Assembly: GCA_016927495.1 (NCBI GenBank)
Contig: JAFGMP010000216.1
Span: forward strand, 1 to 38,888
Source of the DNA: Candidatus Latescibacterota bacterium
Lineage (GTDB): Bacteria; Latescibacterota; Latescibacteria; Latescibacterales; Latescibacteraceae
Length of the DNA: 38,888 bases
Reading direction: 5' to 3'
The position numbers and the translations under genes were made by a program. This document shows, piece after piece, positions 16,395 through 25,196 of this stretch. The notes under the pieces were generated by a model that saw only the letters and a list, made by a program, of their open reading frames with translations, did no database searches and had not been told where the DNA came from. How positions within the stretch are numbered: the first letter of the stretch is position 1; each line of letters begins with the position of its first letter.

Positions 16395-16415
16395 CAAAAA
16401 CCGACAACAATGTCG
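16395..16415 (-). terminator. Possible terminator of the T4SS operon
   Basis: On the minus strand, CGACA-TTGT-TGTCG (16415-16402) is followed by GTTTTTG. The stem is only 5 bp, so the call is weak, but it lies 14 bases past the last gene of the cluster. Confidence 0.4.
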
Positions 16416-16428
16416 CATATTATAACTT

Positions 16429-17367
16429 TTAAGGAATATTTGTATTAAAATCTGAAAATGTATTCTTGAAATTAAGTTCTTGCGAGCGATATTTGCTCGA
16501 TTCGTATAGATACACACCAAGTGTCGCCTGCAGCACCTTAAGCTCTTCCAGGTGATTCATGAGAAGTTTGTTGTTGGCGTTATTCTGCTCGATGGTGTAC
16601 CAGCATGCGGCCAGTTCCTGTCCATTCGCACCTTTAACTCCGGTGAAGTTTTTATCAATCTGAGGTATGTTCTGCGAGGTTTTTAATGACCACTGACGGT
16701 ACATTGAAGAATTCGACATCGATGACGCGGCAACCTGTTTTGAAGCCTCAACAATCTCTTCCTCGGGAAAAACCGTTTTGCCTTTCTCTTTTGCGTCATC
16801 GAGTTTTTGAATATACTTCCCGTATTTTTTATCATTTTTCACCGACAGATAATTAAAACCGAATTTTGAATCGATGTATTCAAGGGCTTCGTCAGTATTC
16901 GGAACCATGCCGGCAGAACCAGCCATTCCCGTCACGATGTTATCATAGGTAATTTCCGTCCGGGAAAGAATTCTGTCGAGTTCCCTCGGAACGGCCCAGG
17001 TAGTGTAATCGATATGATCGAAGATATCTTCAAGCCGGTCAAGGGTAACGAAAACATTCTGAGGATCGGTAAAGAGTTCAGAGGACTTGTCCCATATATA
17101 CTCTCCCCTATTCTTAGCCCGATTAAACCATGCCTGCATGTTTTTAAAATTCCTGTGAATATCCTTGAAATATTGTACCTCATCGTAGGCGAATTTCACT
17201 GCATCACGGGTTTTGGTATAGATAAGAACAAGTGTCGATAAAATCCCCTTCTCTTCAGTTGTGGGCTCGTCCATGTTCTTCGGGCGGTCAATGATCGGTT
17301 CACCTTTTGCAAACCCAGAAACGGCAATCATGACTATAATAAGAGGTATTAAAAAGCGTCTACCCAT
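16429..17367 (-). CDS. TrbJ/VirB5-like secreted helical protein (copy 5)
   Basis: 312 residues from the ATG at 17367; a GTG at 17379 is also possible. Signal peptide (FLIPLIIVMIAVSGFA). The body is helical, with a characteristic stretch also found in the copy at 28770-29690: Y/R-rich helix, DE..., KD, then NRA/NRG..IWD, P and a LE-.-F segment. The C-terminal helix (NNKLLMNHLEELKVLQATLG) resembles the TrbJ/VirB5 family, which forms the pilus tip or periplasmic adaptor in T4SS. It overlaps the end of the 530-aa gene and is the last gene of the long operon. Confidence 0.6.
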   Translation of the reverse strand: MGRRFLIPLIIVMIAVSGFAKGEPIIDRPKNMDEPTTEEKGILSTLVLIYTKTRDAVKFAYDEVQYFKDIHRNFKNMQAWFNRAKNRGEYIWDKSSELFTDPQNVFVTLDRLEDIFDHIDYTTWAVPRELDRILSRTEITYDNIVTGMAGSAGMVPNTDEALEYIDSKFGFNYLSVKNDKKYGKYIQKLDDAKEKGKTVFPEEEIVEASKQVAASSMSNSSMYRQWSLKTSQNIPQIDKNFTGVKGANGQELAACWYTIEQNNANNKLLMNHLEELKVLQATLGVYLYESSKYRSQELNFKNTFSDFNTNIP

Positions 17368-18941
17368 GTGTCCGGACACCTTTCGTTCGGGGCTGACCAG
17401 TCTACTCCTGCCTTGGCGGCACGGCTATCGCGCTCCTGAATGACTTTAAGGAGAGCAGTTTTTTTCTGCATGATGAGGTTATGATCTGTTTTGTTTTTCA
17501 GATAGGGCAAAAACTGATTGTAAAGATTATACGCTTTAATCATTTCTCCCCGGTCGCACATCGGCGGGGTAAGAAACACCATACGTCGCAGTTGCACCGG
17601 AGTGAGATTCAGGAGAGAAGGGATCCGGGAACAGGGGCAACCGTGGTAATTAAAGATCCCGTCATCAACATTGTGGTCCCGAACCAGACGGCCGGTTTCC
17701 TGCAGTTTCGGAGGAAAGATCAGATCCGCATTTTTCATGTCATAGACTCTCCATGACGGACAATTGCTTTCAAGCTCACTGTAGAACTTTTCCTCAGCGG
17801 GATCTTTCGAGTAGAGCTGATACAATGGAGCCTGATAGTTGACCGGATTTGTAGGCAGTGAACCGGCGGGAATGCGATACATGTATGGAGGATAGTGATT
17901 GATCTGTACGGTAGTATCAACAAGATAAATAGAATTCATTTCCGTCATGTCGGTACTCGGGATATTGCAGAATCCGAAGGAGATAATCACACTTGCGCTG
18001 TCGGATAAAAACGGATTGCGGTAATATTTCAGATCGAGATTTTCCGGATCGTTTAAACTTGCTGATCGTTTCTCCTGTGCTTCCTCAGGTGTCATCTTCA
18101 ATTCATCGAAGCACAGTCCATGCCCGTCGAAAGGATCTCGAGGGTAATACCATACTTGCGGGTGAAGATGGACCTGCCAGTAACCGATATTCGCGGTTTT
18201 AAACTCATATTCACAGGGGATGTATTCATATACCTGGTTATCTTTGCGGTAATTAACGAACGAAACCGATTGATTGAGAGACTGGAGATTAGCACTTCCA
18301 AGACCACTTATTGCCTGCTTTTGGTCGGGATCATTCTCCTTGAAATAATCTTTATTCTCGAGGAAAATATTACTGCCATCATCATTTATAGACTCAATAG
18401 AATAGTTATCAATATCTGCAACTGAACATAATCTGATGCCGTAATAAACAGGCTTGGAACGGAAAAAAACAGGTGAGTTTCTCAAATTATTAAATTGATT
18501 TGATGAAAAAACACTGTCTGTTTTACCGGTAAGCCGACCGATGGAACGATATTTCGATGAAAAGTTAACAAGATCACGGTCGCCAGTCCATACCGTATCG
18601 TTAAATGGTTTATATGCAATATTGACGGTATTTCCGGTGAGAATGGAATCAAAAGGAACCAAGACTCGATTCTTTTCAAACTGTATATCAATTTCCTCCA
18701 CAAGCTCCGCAGAACAGCGGTAAGTACGGTGATTGCAATTAGCATAAGCAATAAAAAGGGACTTATCCGATTTAAATTGTACGATGGCGATTTTATCCGG
18801 CATGAGAGGAAGAACGGAAGGAAATATCTTTTTGTTATTTCCCTGCGCAACAATCCATGATGAACCCCAAAGAGGGAATTCATTAATATTTTGTGAATGA
18901 AGACTGAAAACAAATAGTAAAATTAAAGTGATTTGTCGCAT
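17349..18941 (-). CDS. Large secreted Cys-containing T4SS-cluster protein
   Basis: 530 residues with a signal peptide (MRQITLILLFVFSLHSQ). It contains about ten cysteines, including the cluster YHGCPCSRIPS at about 422-432 and a terminal NERCPDTW, suggesting disulfide-stabilised periplasmic or surface structure. The length and Cys content recall conjugation accessory proteins such as TraU or TraN, but I see no decisive motif. It lies 4 bases after the lipoprotein gene and overlaps the TrbJ-like gene, so it belongs to the operon. Function unknown. Confidence 0.6.
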   Translation of the reverse strand: MRQITLILLFVFSLHSQNINEFPLWGSSWIVAQGNNKKIFPSVLPLMPDKIAIVQFKSDKSLFIAYANCNHRTYRCSAELVEEIDIQFEKNRVLVPFDSILTGNTVNIAYKPFNDTVWTGDRDLVNFSSKYRSIGRLTGKTDSVFSSNQFNNLRNSPVFFRSKPVYYGIRLCSVADIDNYSIESINDDGSNIFLENKDYFKENDPDQKQAISGLGSANLQSLNQSVSFVNYRKDNQVYEYIPCEYEFKTANIGYWQVHLHPQVWYYPRDPFDGHGLCFDELKMTPEEAQEKRSASLNDPENLDLKYYRNPFLSDSASVIISFGFCNIPSTDMTEMNSIYLVDTTVQINHYPPYMYRIPAGSLPTNPVNYQAPLYQLYSKDPAEEKFYSELESNCPSWRVYDMKNADLIFPPKLQETGRLVRDHNVDDGIFNYHGCPCSRIPSLLNLTPVQLRRMVFLTPPMCDRGEMIKAYNLYNQFLPYLKNKTDHNLIMQKKTALLKVIQERDSRAAKAGVDWSAPNERCPDTWVDAF

Positions 18942-18945
18942 ACCA

Positions 18946-19413
18946 TTACCAGTATAAATTTATTGAATCTGAAATCCGGATGCTTATAGGACAATACTTT
19001 GAAGGATCAGAGTAAAAAACTAAAGTATCATTGGATAACGTGTATGAAATGACTTCATCGAGTACCTTTTCAGATGTTCCTACGATAGGTAAGTAATAAT
19101 AGAGAGAGTCATCAGTATAGGTGTAATAGAAATCGAAATCAGTTTTACAGGCATGGTACTGTGAGTCATTGACGAAAACACAAGTATCAGGATTCCTGCA
19201 ATCACCATTCTTACACCAGAAGTCTATTTTTTCCTGCTTGGTTCCGGGAGGATTATCTGAAGTATCAAACACAGAAGCCCAGGTACCAATAAACTTCGAA
19301 GTATCTGCCGCCGGCGTTTCCCCTCCCGGCCCGACCAGGCCGGAATTACAACTGCTAAGTAGTATCAAAACATTGATAAGAATGGTGACCTGAAATAGGC
19401 GAATGAGAAACAT
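18946..19413 (-). CDS. Small lipoprotein in T4SS operon
   Basis: 155 residues. Lipobox LLSSC (Cys22) after a hydrophobic signal. The body starts with a glycine/proline linker, then TSKFIGTWASVFDTSD, the FxGTW start typical of small lipocalin-like or 'lipocalin-type' lipoprotein domains, and four further cysteines. AAGGAG five bases before ATG. Probably outer-membrane anchored and part of the T4SS envelope set; specific role unknown. Confidence 0.65.
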   Translation of the reverse strand: MFLIRLFQVTILINVLILLSSCNSGLVGPGGETPAADTSKFIGTWASVFDTSDNPPGTKQEKIDFWCKNGDCRNPDTCVFVNDSQYHACKTDFDFYYTYTDDSLYYYLPIVGTSEKVLDEVISYTLSNDTLVFYSDPSKYCPISIRISDSINLYW

Positions 19414-19470
19414 TTTTACTCCTTAAAAATAGATTGTACAGTGTCAAGTGTGAAAACAAGCCCGATCGGA

Positions 19471-19971
19471 CTACCGACCGAAAGAATAATTAACTCCCCC
19501 ACCGATTCCTTCGTTGGTGATTAAAAAAGACAGAATGAAAAACTGCAGCGATATTCCGAAAAGCGGACAGATTTTAAAAGGTGTATATCCGGTCCTGATC
19601 TGCTGATTACCACTCACCCCGAAAATCTCTTCGCGCTTGAAGGAAACACCCGCCACTATACCTGGACGCACGGCGGGAGAAAATCCGACATGCGTTCCCG
19701 CAAAAATTCCGTAGAACGAGTGTGTCTTTCGCAACTGTTCTGAAAACTCCTCATTAGATTCAAAACCGGTTGATATTCCCGGCCTGAGTGTGATTCCGGA
19801 TGAGAAATAAAGTGGAGGATTTGAAGCATTCTTCAGGAAGCTCACATTCACAACAGGCCAGCTGCCACTTGCCGAGAATGGTTTCTGAACGGTAACATCT
19901 ATCCCGATTTTCCCGGCAACACAAGGGAGAACAAGAAAAAGCATAATACCCATCAGAAAAGGATTCCTCAC
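19471..19971 (-). CDS. Small outer-membrane-like protein
   Basis: 166 residues, GTG start overlapping the preceding stop (GTGA). A signal peptide (GIMLFLVLPCVAG) is followed by alternating strands (IGIDVTVQKPF, VVNVSFLKNA, LYFSSGITLRPGI, RPGIVAGVSF) and ends GGGVNYSFGR, reminiscent of a small beta barrel. No family recognised. Cotranscription with the 345-aa gene is shown by the overlap. Confidence 0.6.
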   Translation of the reverse strand: MRNPFLMGIMLFLVLPCVAGKIGIDVTVQKPFSASGSWPVVNVSFLKNASNPPLYFSSGITLRPGISTGFESNEEFSEQLRKTHSFYGIFAGTHVGFSPAVRPGIVAGVSFKREEIFGVSGNQQIRTGYTPFKICPLFGISLQFFILSFLITNEGIGGGVNYSFGR

Positions 19972-21005
19972 GGTCCGACCACCTGATCGAAATAGTCAGG
20001 AGTGTAGGCGGAAAATGACTGAATTGATTGAAAATGCTCCTGGATGATTGCCGCATATCTTCCCTGCGGAAAGAGCCGCATGTATGCCCTGGTGTTTATC
20101 TGGTTGCGTCTGGAACTCCACCTTGCGAAAAGGCTGTCTTCATACTGATTCCATATTTGTGCGCTCTCCTCAGGGAAAAGAAGCGTAAATTCCTTGATCG
20201 GAACTGGATCAGGGATCGTCGAAAGTGCTTGTTGGAAAACATAACCTGACATTTTTTCTTTCAGTTTCGGATCATCGCCGAATACACGTTTAAAATCCCT
20301 ATAACCGGAAAGAGACGGCTGACGGAGAAGCGATTGCCGCATCGCAATACGGGATCGGTCAAACAATGCATCAATATCGTCTTTGTGTATTCCGGGATAG
20401 GAAGCCTGAAAAGCAAGGATTGAATCAGGATTCATGATTGCTGAAAGTTGTGCTAAACGGACGTCAAATTTTTTCTGAACTTTTACACGATAGCTGTCCA
20501 GTATTGCGGGATCAATGAACTTGAGCGAAGCGAGAAATGCATAACTGTCAACATTATTCTCATTCGAAATAGTAACGGTAAGTCCGTTGTAATACATAAG
20601 ATGTGCCTGATACCGTGAAGTATCGTAATATGCAAGTGACGGTAGTATTGAATCATAAGCCTTCAGCAGTTCGCGGGTGTTTCCCGATCCGCGCTTTACG
20701 GCAATGACCGCTTCAAGAGAATCCGCCGCCCTGAGGTTGCGTACCTGTAACAGTATTCTGCCCATATCAAGGAACTGTGGCCGAATATTCCTGCAGGAAG
20801 GATCGAGCATGATACTTTCATATTTTGAAATCAGCGATGGAGCGAATTTGATGATTGCATTGTAATTCCTCTCCCCTGCCGCTATTTTAACCGCCTGGTA
20901 TGCATCCAGAAATGCTGCCCTTTCCCCACGGGAAAGAGCTTTATACTCTGCGAGAGTAAAAGATGGAATTAATAACAGCACCACCAGGAGCATGACGGTT
21001 TTCAC
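19968..21005 (-). CDS. Secreted helical protein of T4SS operon, unknown
   Basis: 345 residues from the GTG at 21005 (AAAGG nine bases upstream), whose TGA overlaps the response regulator stop. Signal peptide (TVMLLVVLLLIPSFTLA). The body is a series of amphipathic helices rich in Y, R and D (YKALSRGERAAFLDAYQAVK onward), like TPR or Sel1-type superhelices, but no clear repeat consensus. Translational coupling to the response regulator is notable. Function unknown; likely periplasmic. Confidence 0.6.
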   Translation of the reverse strand: MKTVMLLVVLLLIPSFTLAEYKALSRGERAAFLDAYQAVKIAAGERNYNAIIKFAPSLISKYESIMLDPSCRNIRPQFLDMGRILLQVRNLRAADSLEAVIAVKRGSGNTRELLKAYDSILPSLAYYDTSRYQAHLMYYNGLTVTISNENNVDSYAFLASLKFIDPAILDSYRVKVQKKFDVRLAQLSAIMNPDSILAFQASYPGIHKDDIDALFDRSRIAMRQSLLRQPSLSGYRDFKRVFGDDPKLKEKMSGYVFQQALSTIPDPVPIKEFTLLFPEESAQIWNQYEDSLFARWSSRRNQINTRAYMRLFPQGRYAAIIQEHFQSIQSFSAYTPDYFDQVVGP

Positions 21006-21373
21006 TGTAAGCAACCTTTCAGTGAACTTTCAACATGATTCAGAAGAACTTCAACGAAACAGGGATCACTTTTATCTATAACAGGGTAATCCCTCGATTT
21101 TTTCAGTACGGAATCCGCTTCAGCGGAAACGATTATGCCTGACAATTCAGAAACCATTGTCGAGAGGGTACAAAGGAGTGATACTCCATCGATCTCTGGC
21201 ATCGAGAAATCGGTGATAACAAGTTCGGGAATATCTCCCCCATATACGGCTTTTACCACTTCCGTGGGATTTAAGAAGGCGACAAGATTGGAATACCCCG
21301 TATCCCTGAGAACATCTTCGATTAACCGGGCATTCACGAAAACATCGTCACATATAATAATTCTCGGTGACAT
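21002..21373 (-). CDS. Single-domain response regulator (CheY-like)
   Basis: 123 residues, a receiver domain only. Acidic pocket D9 and D10 (IIICDD), phospho-acceptor D55 (LVITDFSMPEIDG), switch Ser83 (IIVSAEAD) and Lys101 (VIDKSDP) are all present, so it should be phosphorylatable. No output domain. Strong AAGGAG before ATG. It sits in the T4SS operon, 12 bases after a lipoprotein gene and overlapping the next. No histidine kinase is nearby, so the partner is elsewhere. It may control assembly or activity of the secretion machine by protein contact. Confidence 0.92.
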   Translation of the reverse strand: MSPRIIICDDVFVNARLIEDVLRDTGYSNLVAFLNPTEVVKAVYGGDIPELVITDFSMPEIDGVSLLCTLSTMVSELSGIIVSAEADSVLKKSRDYPVIDKSDPCFVEVLLNHVESSLKGCLQ

Positions 21374-21385
21374 ATTGAACTCCTT

Positions 21386-22075
21386 TTAATACTTCCAGAA
21401 ACAGTTTTTTAATTTTTCTTTCAGTTCTGATGACGGGTATTTACCATACAAAGAAGTCAAGGCTTCACACCGTTCAATTATGGAATTGTCTTTATCAGAT
21501 ATTTTCCAGTGGTCATATCTTACAAGGCTTATTTCAGCAGCCTGCAGAGCTGCAGCAGGGTTACCTCTCAAGTTGAGCAGCAACGACTTCAGGTAAAAAA
21601 GGGATCCGTTTTCGTACAGAGACAGAGCACGAATGCAGTGAATATAAGCACTGTCTATCAGGTTCTTCTCAAGGAGCCCGAGTGCGATTTCCCAATGATG
21701 CATCGAGCATTCTGCAGCATCTTCAGTGGTGCGTGGATTTCCGGATAAACCGGAACAACCTTTTTCAACTGACGAAACGGTCATACTATTGACAATTGGT
21801 TTCTTTTTATCCCGGTAAATTACTTTATGCGGTTTCTGTATGGATTTATCCGTATCATTGCCCGGAATGGAATCGATTTTTGCATCCTGGACCACTTGAG
21901 AAGGCGACATATCAGGGGTGGAATCGGTTTTAACGGTAGAGCTATCGGAATACAATACCTGTTCCAGTGATTCATCATTTTCAAGTTCAGGAACTGAAAC
22001 TGATAGATCCGGATCAATCCTTTGACAGGAGCAGGAAACGAATAAGGTTATCAATAAGATTTTAATGTAATTCAT
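21386..22075 (-). CDS. Lipoprotein with TPR-like C-terminus
   Basis: 229 residues from the ATG at 22075. The signal MNYIKILLITLFVSCSC ends in a lipobox-like LFVSC, so it is probably a lipoprotein. A low-complexity linker rich in S, T, D and P follows. The C-terminal 110 residues are helical and TPR-like (LLEKNLIDSAYIHCIRALSL, then NPAAALQAAEISLV). Positioned downstream of VirB10, it may fill the VirB7-type outer-membrane role, which is inference. It overlaps the 120-aa gene by 14 bases. Confidence 0.65.
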   Translation of the reverse strand: MNYIKILLITLFVSCSCQRIDPDLSVSVPELENDESLEQVLYSDSSTVKTDSTPDMSPSQVVQDAKIDSIPGNDTDKSIQKPHKVIYRDKKKPIVNSMTVSSVEKGCSGLSGNPRTTEDAAECSMHHWEIALGLLEKNLIDSAYIHCIRALSLYENGSLFYLKSLLLNLRGNPAAALQAAEISLVRYDHWKISDKDNSIIERCEALTSLYGKYPSSELKEKLKNCFWKY

Positions 22076-22424
22076 GGCCCAGAGCCTGCAACGTTGTGAG
22101 TTCTTTTCGTACCTTTTTTGCCAACTGCGGCTTTTCACGTAATACCTCTTCGATCGCTTCCCGTTCGTCGATGGGAAGGGACAGGGAAATCACATTGAAT
22201 CCGATGAAAAACAATGCGGCCACCGACCAGTAAACGATCATCATGCGTCTCAGCAATTTCGGTGAGGAATCCTTTAACACTTTAACAGATAGCCAGATAG
22301 AAAATCCGACCGACAGGAGTAAAAAGAAATTCCCTGACATCCACTGGAGACTGGTGATTGTTTTATTATGTGAAATACAGAGATTCTGAATACCGATAAA
22401 AAAACCGAGTGTTGATTGTTCCAT
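22062..22424 (-). CDS. Small two-helix membrane protein
   Basis: 120 residues from the ATG at 22424, which has GGAGG six bases upstream. Two membrane helices at about 31-50 and 62-85 (NFFLLLSVGFSIWLSVKVL; MIVYWSVAALFFIGFNVISL), then a charged cytosolic tail (EEVLREKPQLAKKVRKEL). Follows VirB10 by 13 bases. Family not recognised; likely an inner-membrane component of the T4SS. Confidence 0.6.
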   Translation of the reverse strand: MEQSTLGFFIGIQNLCISHNKTITSLQWMSGNFFLLLSVGFSIWLSVKVLKDSSPKLLRRMMIVYWSVAALFFIGFNVISLSLPIDEREAIEEVLREKPQLAKKVRKELTTLQALGHELH

Positions 22425-22437
22425 TATTATCCTCCGT

Positions 22438-23619
22438 TTAAAGTTCAATAGAAAAGGGTTCCGTTACCAGCAGTTCAAACTGTACCCCCTGCGGTACAAC
22501 AACAGTATTCGGATAGTCGCCTCCCATGCGGGTAATTTCTCTTTGAACACCTGATACACCTTCCTGGTACGGCCCGCTCACCACCGCATCAGCGGTATTA
22601 ATTCGACCAGCCTCACTGTTGAGTTCATCTCCACCCAACGCCTTGAAATAAAGGTACCCTGCTCCTGCTCCGACAAAGGCGCTTGCGATCGGGGGAACGA
22701 GTCGTTTTAGTGCGTGTGATTTGATGTCACCTTCAAGGCCGGCGTATTTCATTTGAACCTCACCCGGGATCTGCGTTTCCCGTGAACCGTCAGGAGCGAT
22801 AATTTTATTGGCGGTTACCGGTATGCGATCACGGGTGTTTCCGCGTGACTGACATAAAAGCTTGTAACCGTTAAGTTCCGATGGCGAGGTGATACGTGCA
22901 GTGAAATAACCCGGATGATCACTGTTCACTTCCTGCTGTGTTACCGCCCTGATGCGGGTACCGGACGGAACGGAAAAGTTGACTTTATTTGCATACCGGG
23001 CACTATTTTCCGTAAGGTTTTTAAGTGGTTGCTCTATCCGATCGAGTTTATCACCGTCAAGCAGCTTATCATATGCATCACCATCAATGGCGACCACCTG
23101 TTTCGATTTTTTGAAATGCCCGACCATGGCCTGATAGGAATCACTCAATCTGCTTTCGATACTGGCGGATGGTTTGAAAACATCATTCGGAGAGCCGGAT
23201 GAAAGTAGTGATGGAGCCGTTGAATGCGTACCCCCGACAGATGGTGAAGAAGGTGTGCTGCTGCTTAAAGATGGCGGTTGCATATCCGGTGCTCTGAAAT
23301 CAGTACCGTTAACAATGGAAGCGCTTCTGGAAAGAGGGTTATCATTGTTTCCGGGGAGTTCCATCGATTCGGTAGCAAAAGGATCCGTTTTAATCGGACT
23401 CTGCTGCTCATACGAATCAACAGTTGAACTTTCGGGTACCATGTTCTCGGAAATTGCTTTTGATTTTGTTTTACGGGGGAACGTTACAACGATAAGAAGC
23501 AGCGCAATGAGAATTCCTCCGCTGACAAGAACCGGTTTCGGAATCCTCTTTACCAGACCGGGCGACGTTGCCGGGAAATCATGTTCAACCGGGTTTTCTA
23601 CGGCGATGGTTTCACTCAT
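22438..23619 (-). CDS. virB10: VirB10/TrbI/DotG-like T4SS core protein
   Basis: 393 residues. A cytosolic N-terminus, one membrane helix at about 29-47 (PVLVSGGILIALLLIVVTFP), a long S/P-rich periplasmic linker (about 60-160), then the beta-barrel domain: VPSGTRIRAVTQQEVNSDHP, GYFTARIT, GYKLLCQSR and a two-helix antenna region (IASAFVGAGAGYLYF). Ends with VVVPQGVQFELLVTEPF, the classical VirB10 finish. The 'NSD.PG...A.I' block is closest to the DotG/IcmE branch by eye. It spans both membranes, linking VirB9 and the inner complex. Start with AAGGAG upstream. Confidence 0.88.
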   Translation of the reverse strand: MSETIAVENPVEHDFPATSPGLVKRIPKPVLVSGGILIALLLIVVTFPRKTKSKAISENMVPESSTVDSYEQQSPIKTDPFATESMELPGNNDNPLSRSASIVNGTDFRAPDMQPPSLSSSTPSSPSVGGTHSTAPSLLSSGSPNDVFKPSASIESRLSDSYQAMVGHFKKSKQVVAIDGDAYDKLLDGDKLDRIEQPLKNLTENSARYANKVNFSVPSGTRIRAVTQQEVNSDHPGYFTARITSPSELNGYKLLCQSRGNTRDRIPVTANKIIAPDGSRETQIPGEVQMKYAGLEGDIKSHALKRLVPPIASAFVGAGAGYLYFKALGGDELNSEAGRINTADAVVSGPYQEGVSGVQREITRMGGDYPNTVVVPQGVQFELLVTEPFSIEL

Positions 23620-23631
23620 AGTTAATCTCCT

Positions 23632-24483
23632 TTATGAAATTCTTGCTGATAACGTGTGAATTTTCGACCAGATTTTAATTAAAAACTCCACCTTTTTTGA
23701 TTTTATCGGGAGCTGCAGTTGCGGGATGGAGAAACAGTACATGTATTCATGCTCTGAGAGCTGCCGGGCGGAAACAAGCTCAGGATCGATTTTCGCGGAT
23801 CCGCAGATAACCTTTTCCAGAGAAAAAATATCAGAGGCTCCGTTTTTAACCGACGAAACAAGGTAGATGTACGTGTTGTCCCTGCTGTTTATCATTCCGT
23901 CGAGAAACACCGTCGCTCCTTTGTATTCCCTGCTGCACCTTCTTCTTGATGAGCGGATAAAGAGATATCGTGCTTCAGTCATCGTATTCAAATGGATGTT
24001 TTTATTGAGCTCTTTTTCCTGATGCGAGAGTTCCGCGGATAGCTGCTCGGTATACCGGGCTTTCATGTTCTCAACAATCCGGTTGATCTCGGAAGTGTTC
24101 GGCAGGGTAAAATTGACCGCAAGAACTTTTATACCGCGGCGAGGCCCGACACAACGGATCATAAGTTTCTGTTCGATACCATCCGGGGTGACAATGTGTA
24201 CCGCAAGGTTCGTTTCAACAACATGGTCAACCGGTCGAGTGATGTATATCGTATTCTGGAGTACTGATGCACTGACAAAATCGGGCGATCCGGGCATTAC
24301 CAGAGTTATCGTGTATCCGGCGGGAAAAACTATCATTGTTTCAATGTCCGGATAAATAGGTATTTCATAGATATCATCAAAGTTAAGCTGATAGTCTCCC
24401 CTGATTTTTGTCACTTTCACGATTTCCGTCGCACCGACGGTCAGGCACAACGCCATTATTGCAATTACAACCTTTATTCTCAT
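23632..24483 (-). CDS. virB9: VirB9/TrbG-like T4SS core protein
   Basis: 283 residues from the ATG at 24483, which has GGAGG at a good distance. Signal peptide (VVIAIMALCLTVGA). The N-terminal domain matches VirB9: IPIYPDIETMIVFPAGYTIT, then IYITRPVDHVVETNLAVHIV, the 'kP....TNL.v.T' signature. The C-terminal domain is more divergent and contains Cys residues. Gene order VirB8-VirB9-VirB10 supports the call. Periplasmic/outer-membrane ring component. Confidence 0.8.
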   Translation of the reverse strand: MRIKVVIAIMALCLTVGATEIVKVTKIRGDYQLNFDDIYEIPIYPDIETMIVFPAGYTITLVMPGSPDFVSASVLQNTIYITRPVDHVVETNLAVHIVTPDGIEQKLMIRCVGPRRGIKVLAVNFTLPNTSEINRIVENMKARYTEQLSAELSHQEKELNKNIHLNTMTEARYLFIRSSRRRCSREYKGATVFLDGMINSRDNTYIYLVSSVKNGASDIFSLEKVICGSAKIDPELVSARQLSEHEYMYCFSIPQLQLPIKSKKVEFLIKIWSKIHTLSARIS

Positions 24484-24502
24484 TTCAGTACCTCCTGTCG
24501 GG

Positions 24503-25183
24503 CTATCGGGTGATAAGTTCAATCTGTTCTTTTACTGCAGGACTGTTTATATCATTATCGCTGAAGTCAAGTACGAAAAGCGGAGAAGGTTTTTTCATCG
24601 GATCGATGTTTTTATATCTGATCCAGTTGATGATTACATTATGCTTCGTCTCAAAAACCTTCCCCGAAAGGTTCTGTAATCTGCGGAACTGACAGAAAAC
24701 GGTATATCTCGGATCATTGCGGGTAGTAACATGCGGAATGGTGATCCAGTCGAAAGAACAGGTCCCGAGATTCTGCTTTATGTTCCGTACATAGGAATCA
24801 TTGTAAAAATCCGTGGTGATTTTAAGCTTGCTGATTAGTGTCGGATGCATATTTTCCACCGCGTTTTTTCTCGCGCCATCAATATCTGCATGATTGGCAT
24901 TATAGAAGTTTTCGCAGAATTCTTTCGAGTAGTATACCAGGTTCATCTCCAGAAGATCATCCGTGTATTGTCTCGTTACCGTGCCGAAATTTTTTCCGGT
25001 AGATGAATCTATTACCGCAATCGTCTGAGGTTTACGGGAGGTCATGATGACAGCTCCCACAAGAGCCAGGCAGACAAAAAACATGAACAGCAATGCCAGT
25101 TGTGAAATGAAAAGCGATTTTGTCTGGCGTGCAAGAAAGTGTGTGTCGCTGCGTTCGGGACGGTCAAGATGTGAATCAGTCAT
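24503..25183 (-). CDS. virB8: VirB8/TrbF-like T4SS inner-membrane protein
   Basis: 226 residues. Short cytosolic tail, one membrane helix at about 25-47 (ISQLALLFMFFVCLALVGAV), and a periplasmic NTF2-like domain of about 175 residues (TDDLLEMNLVYYSKEFCENF to the end). The placement just before VirB9 and VirB10 and the topology are diagnostic. It would nucleate the inner-membrane platform. Sequence identity to known VirB8 appears low. Confidence 0.78.
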   Translation of the reverse strand: MTDSHLDRPERSDTHFLARQTKSLFISQLALLFMFFVCLALVGAVIMTSRKPQTIAVIDSSTGKNFGTVTRQYTDDLLEMNLVYYSKEFCENFYNANHADIDGARKNAVENMHPTLISKLKITTDFYNDSYVRNIKQNLGTCSFDWITIPHVTTRNDPRYTVFCQFRRLQNLSGKVFETKHNVIINWIRYKNIDPMKKPSPLFVLDFSDNDINSPAVKEQIELITR

Positions 25184-25196
25184 AAAAAAAACCTGT

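Noticed and set aside
16326..16520. 64-codon minus-strand frame between the TrbJ-like gene and the protease
   Set aside because: Overlaps the real TrbJ-like gene in another frame and has no good start site.
17349..18941. Firm assignment of the 530-aa protein as TraU or TraN
   Set aside because: Only size, signal peptide and cysteines agree; no family motif could be identified.
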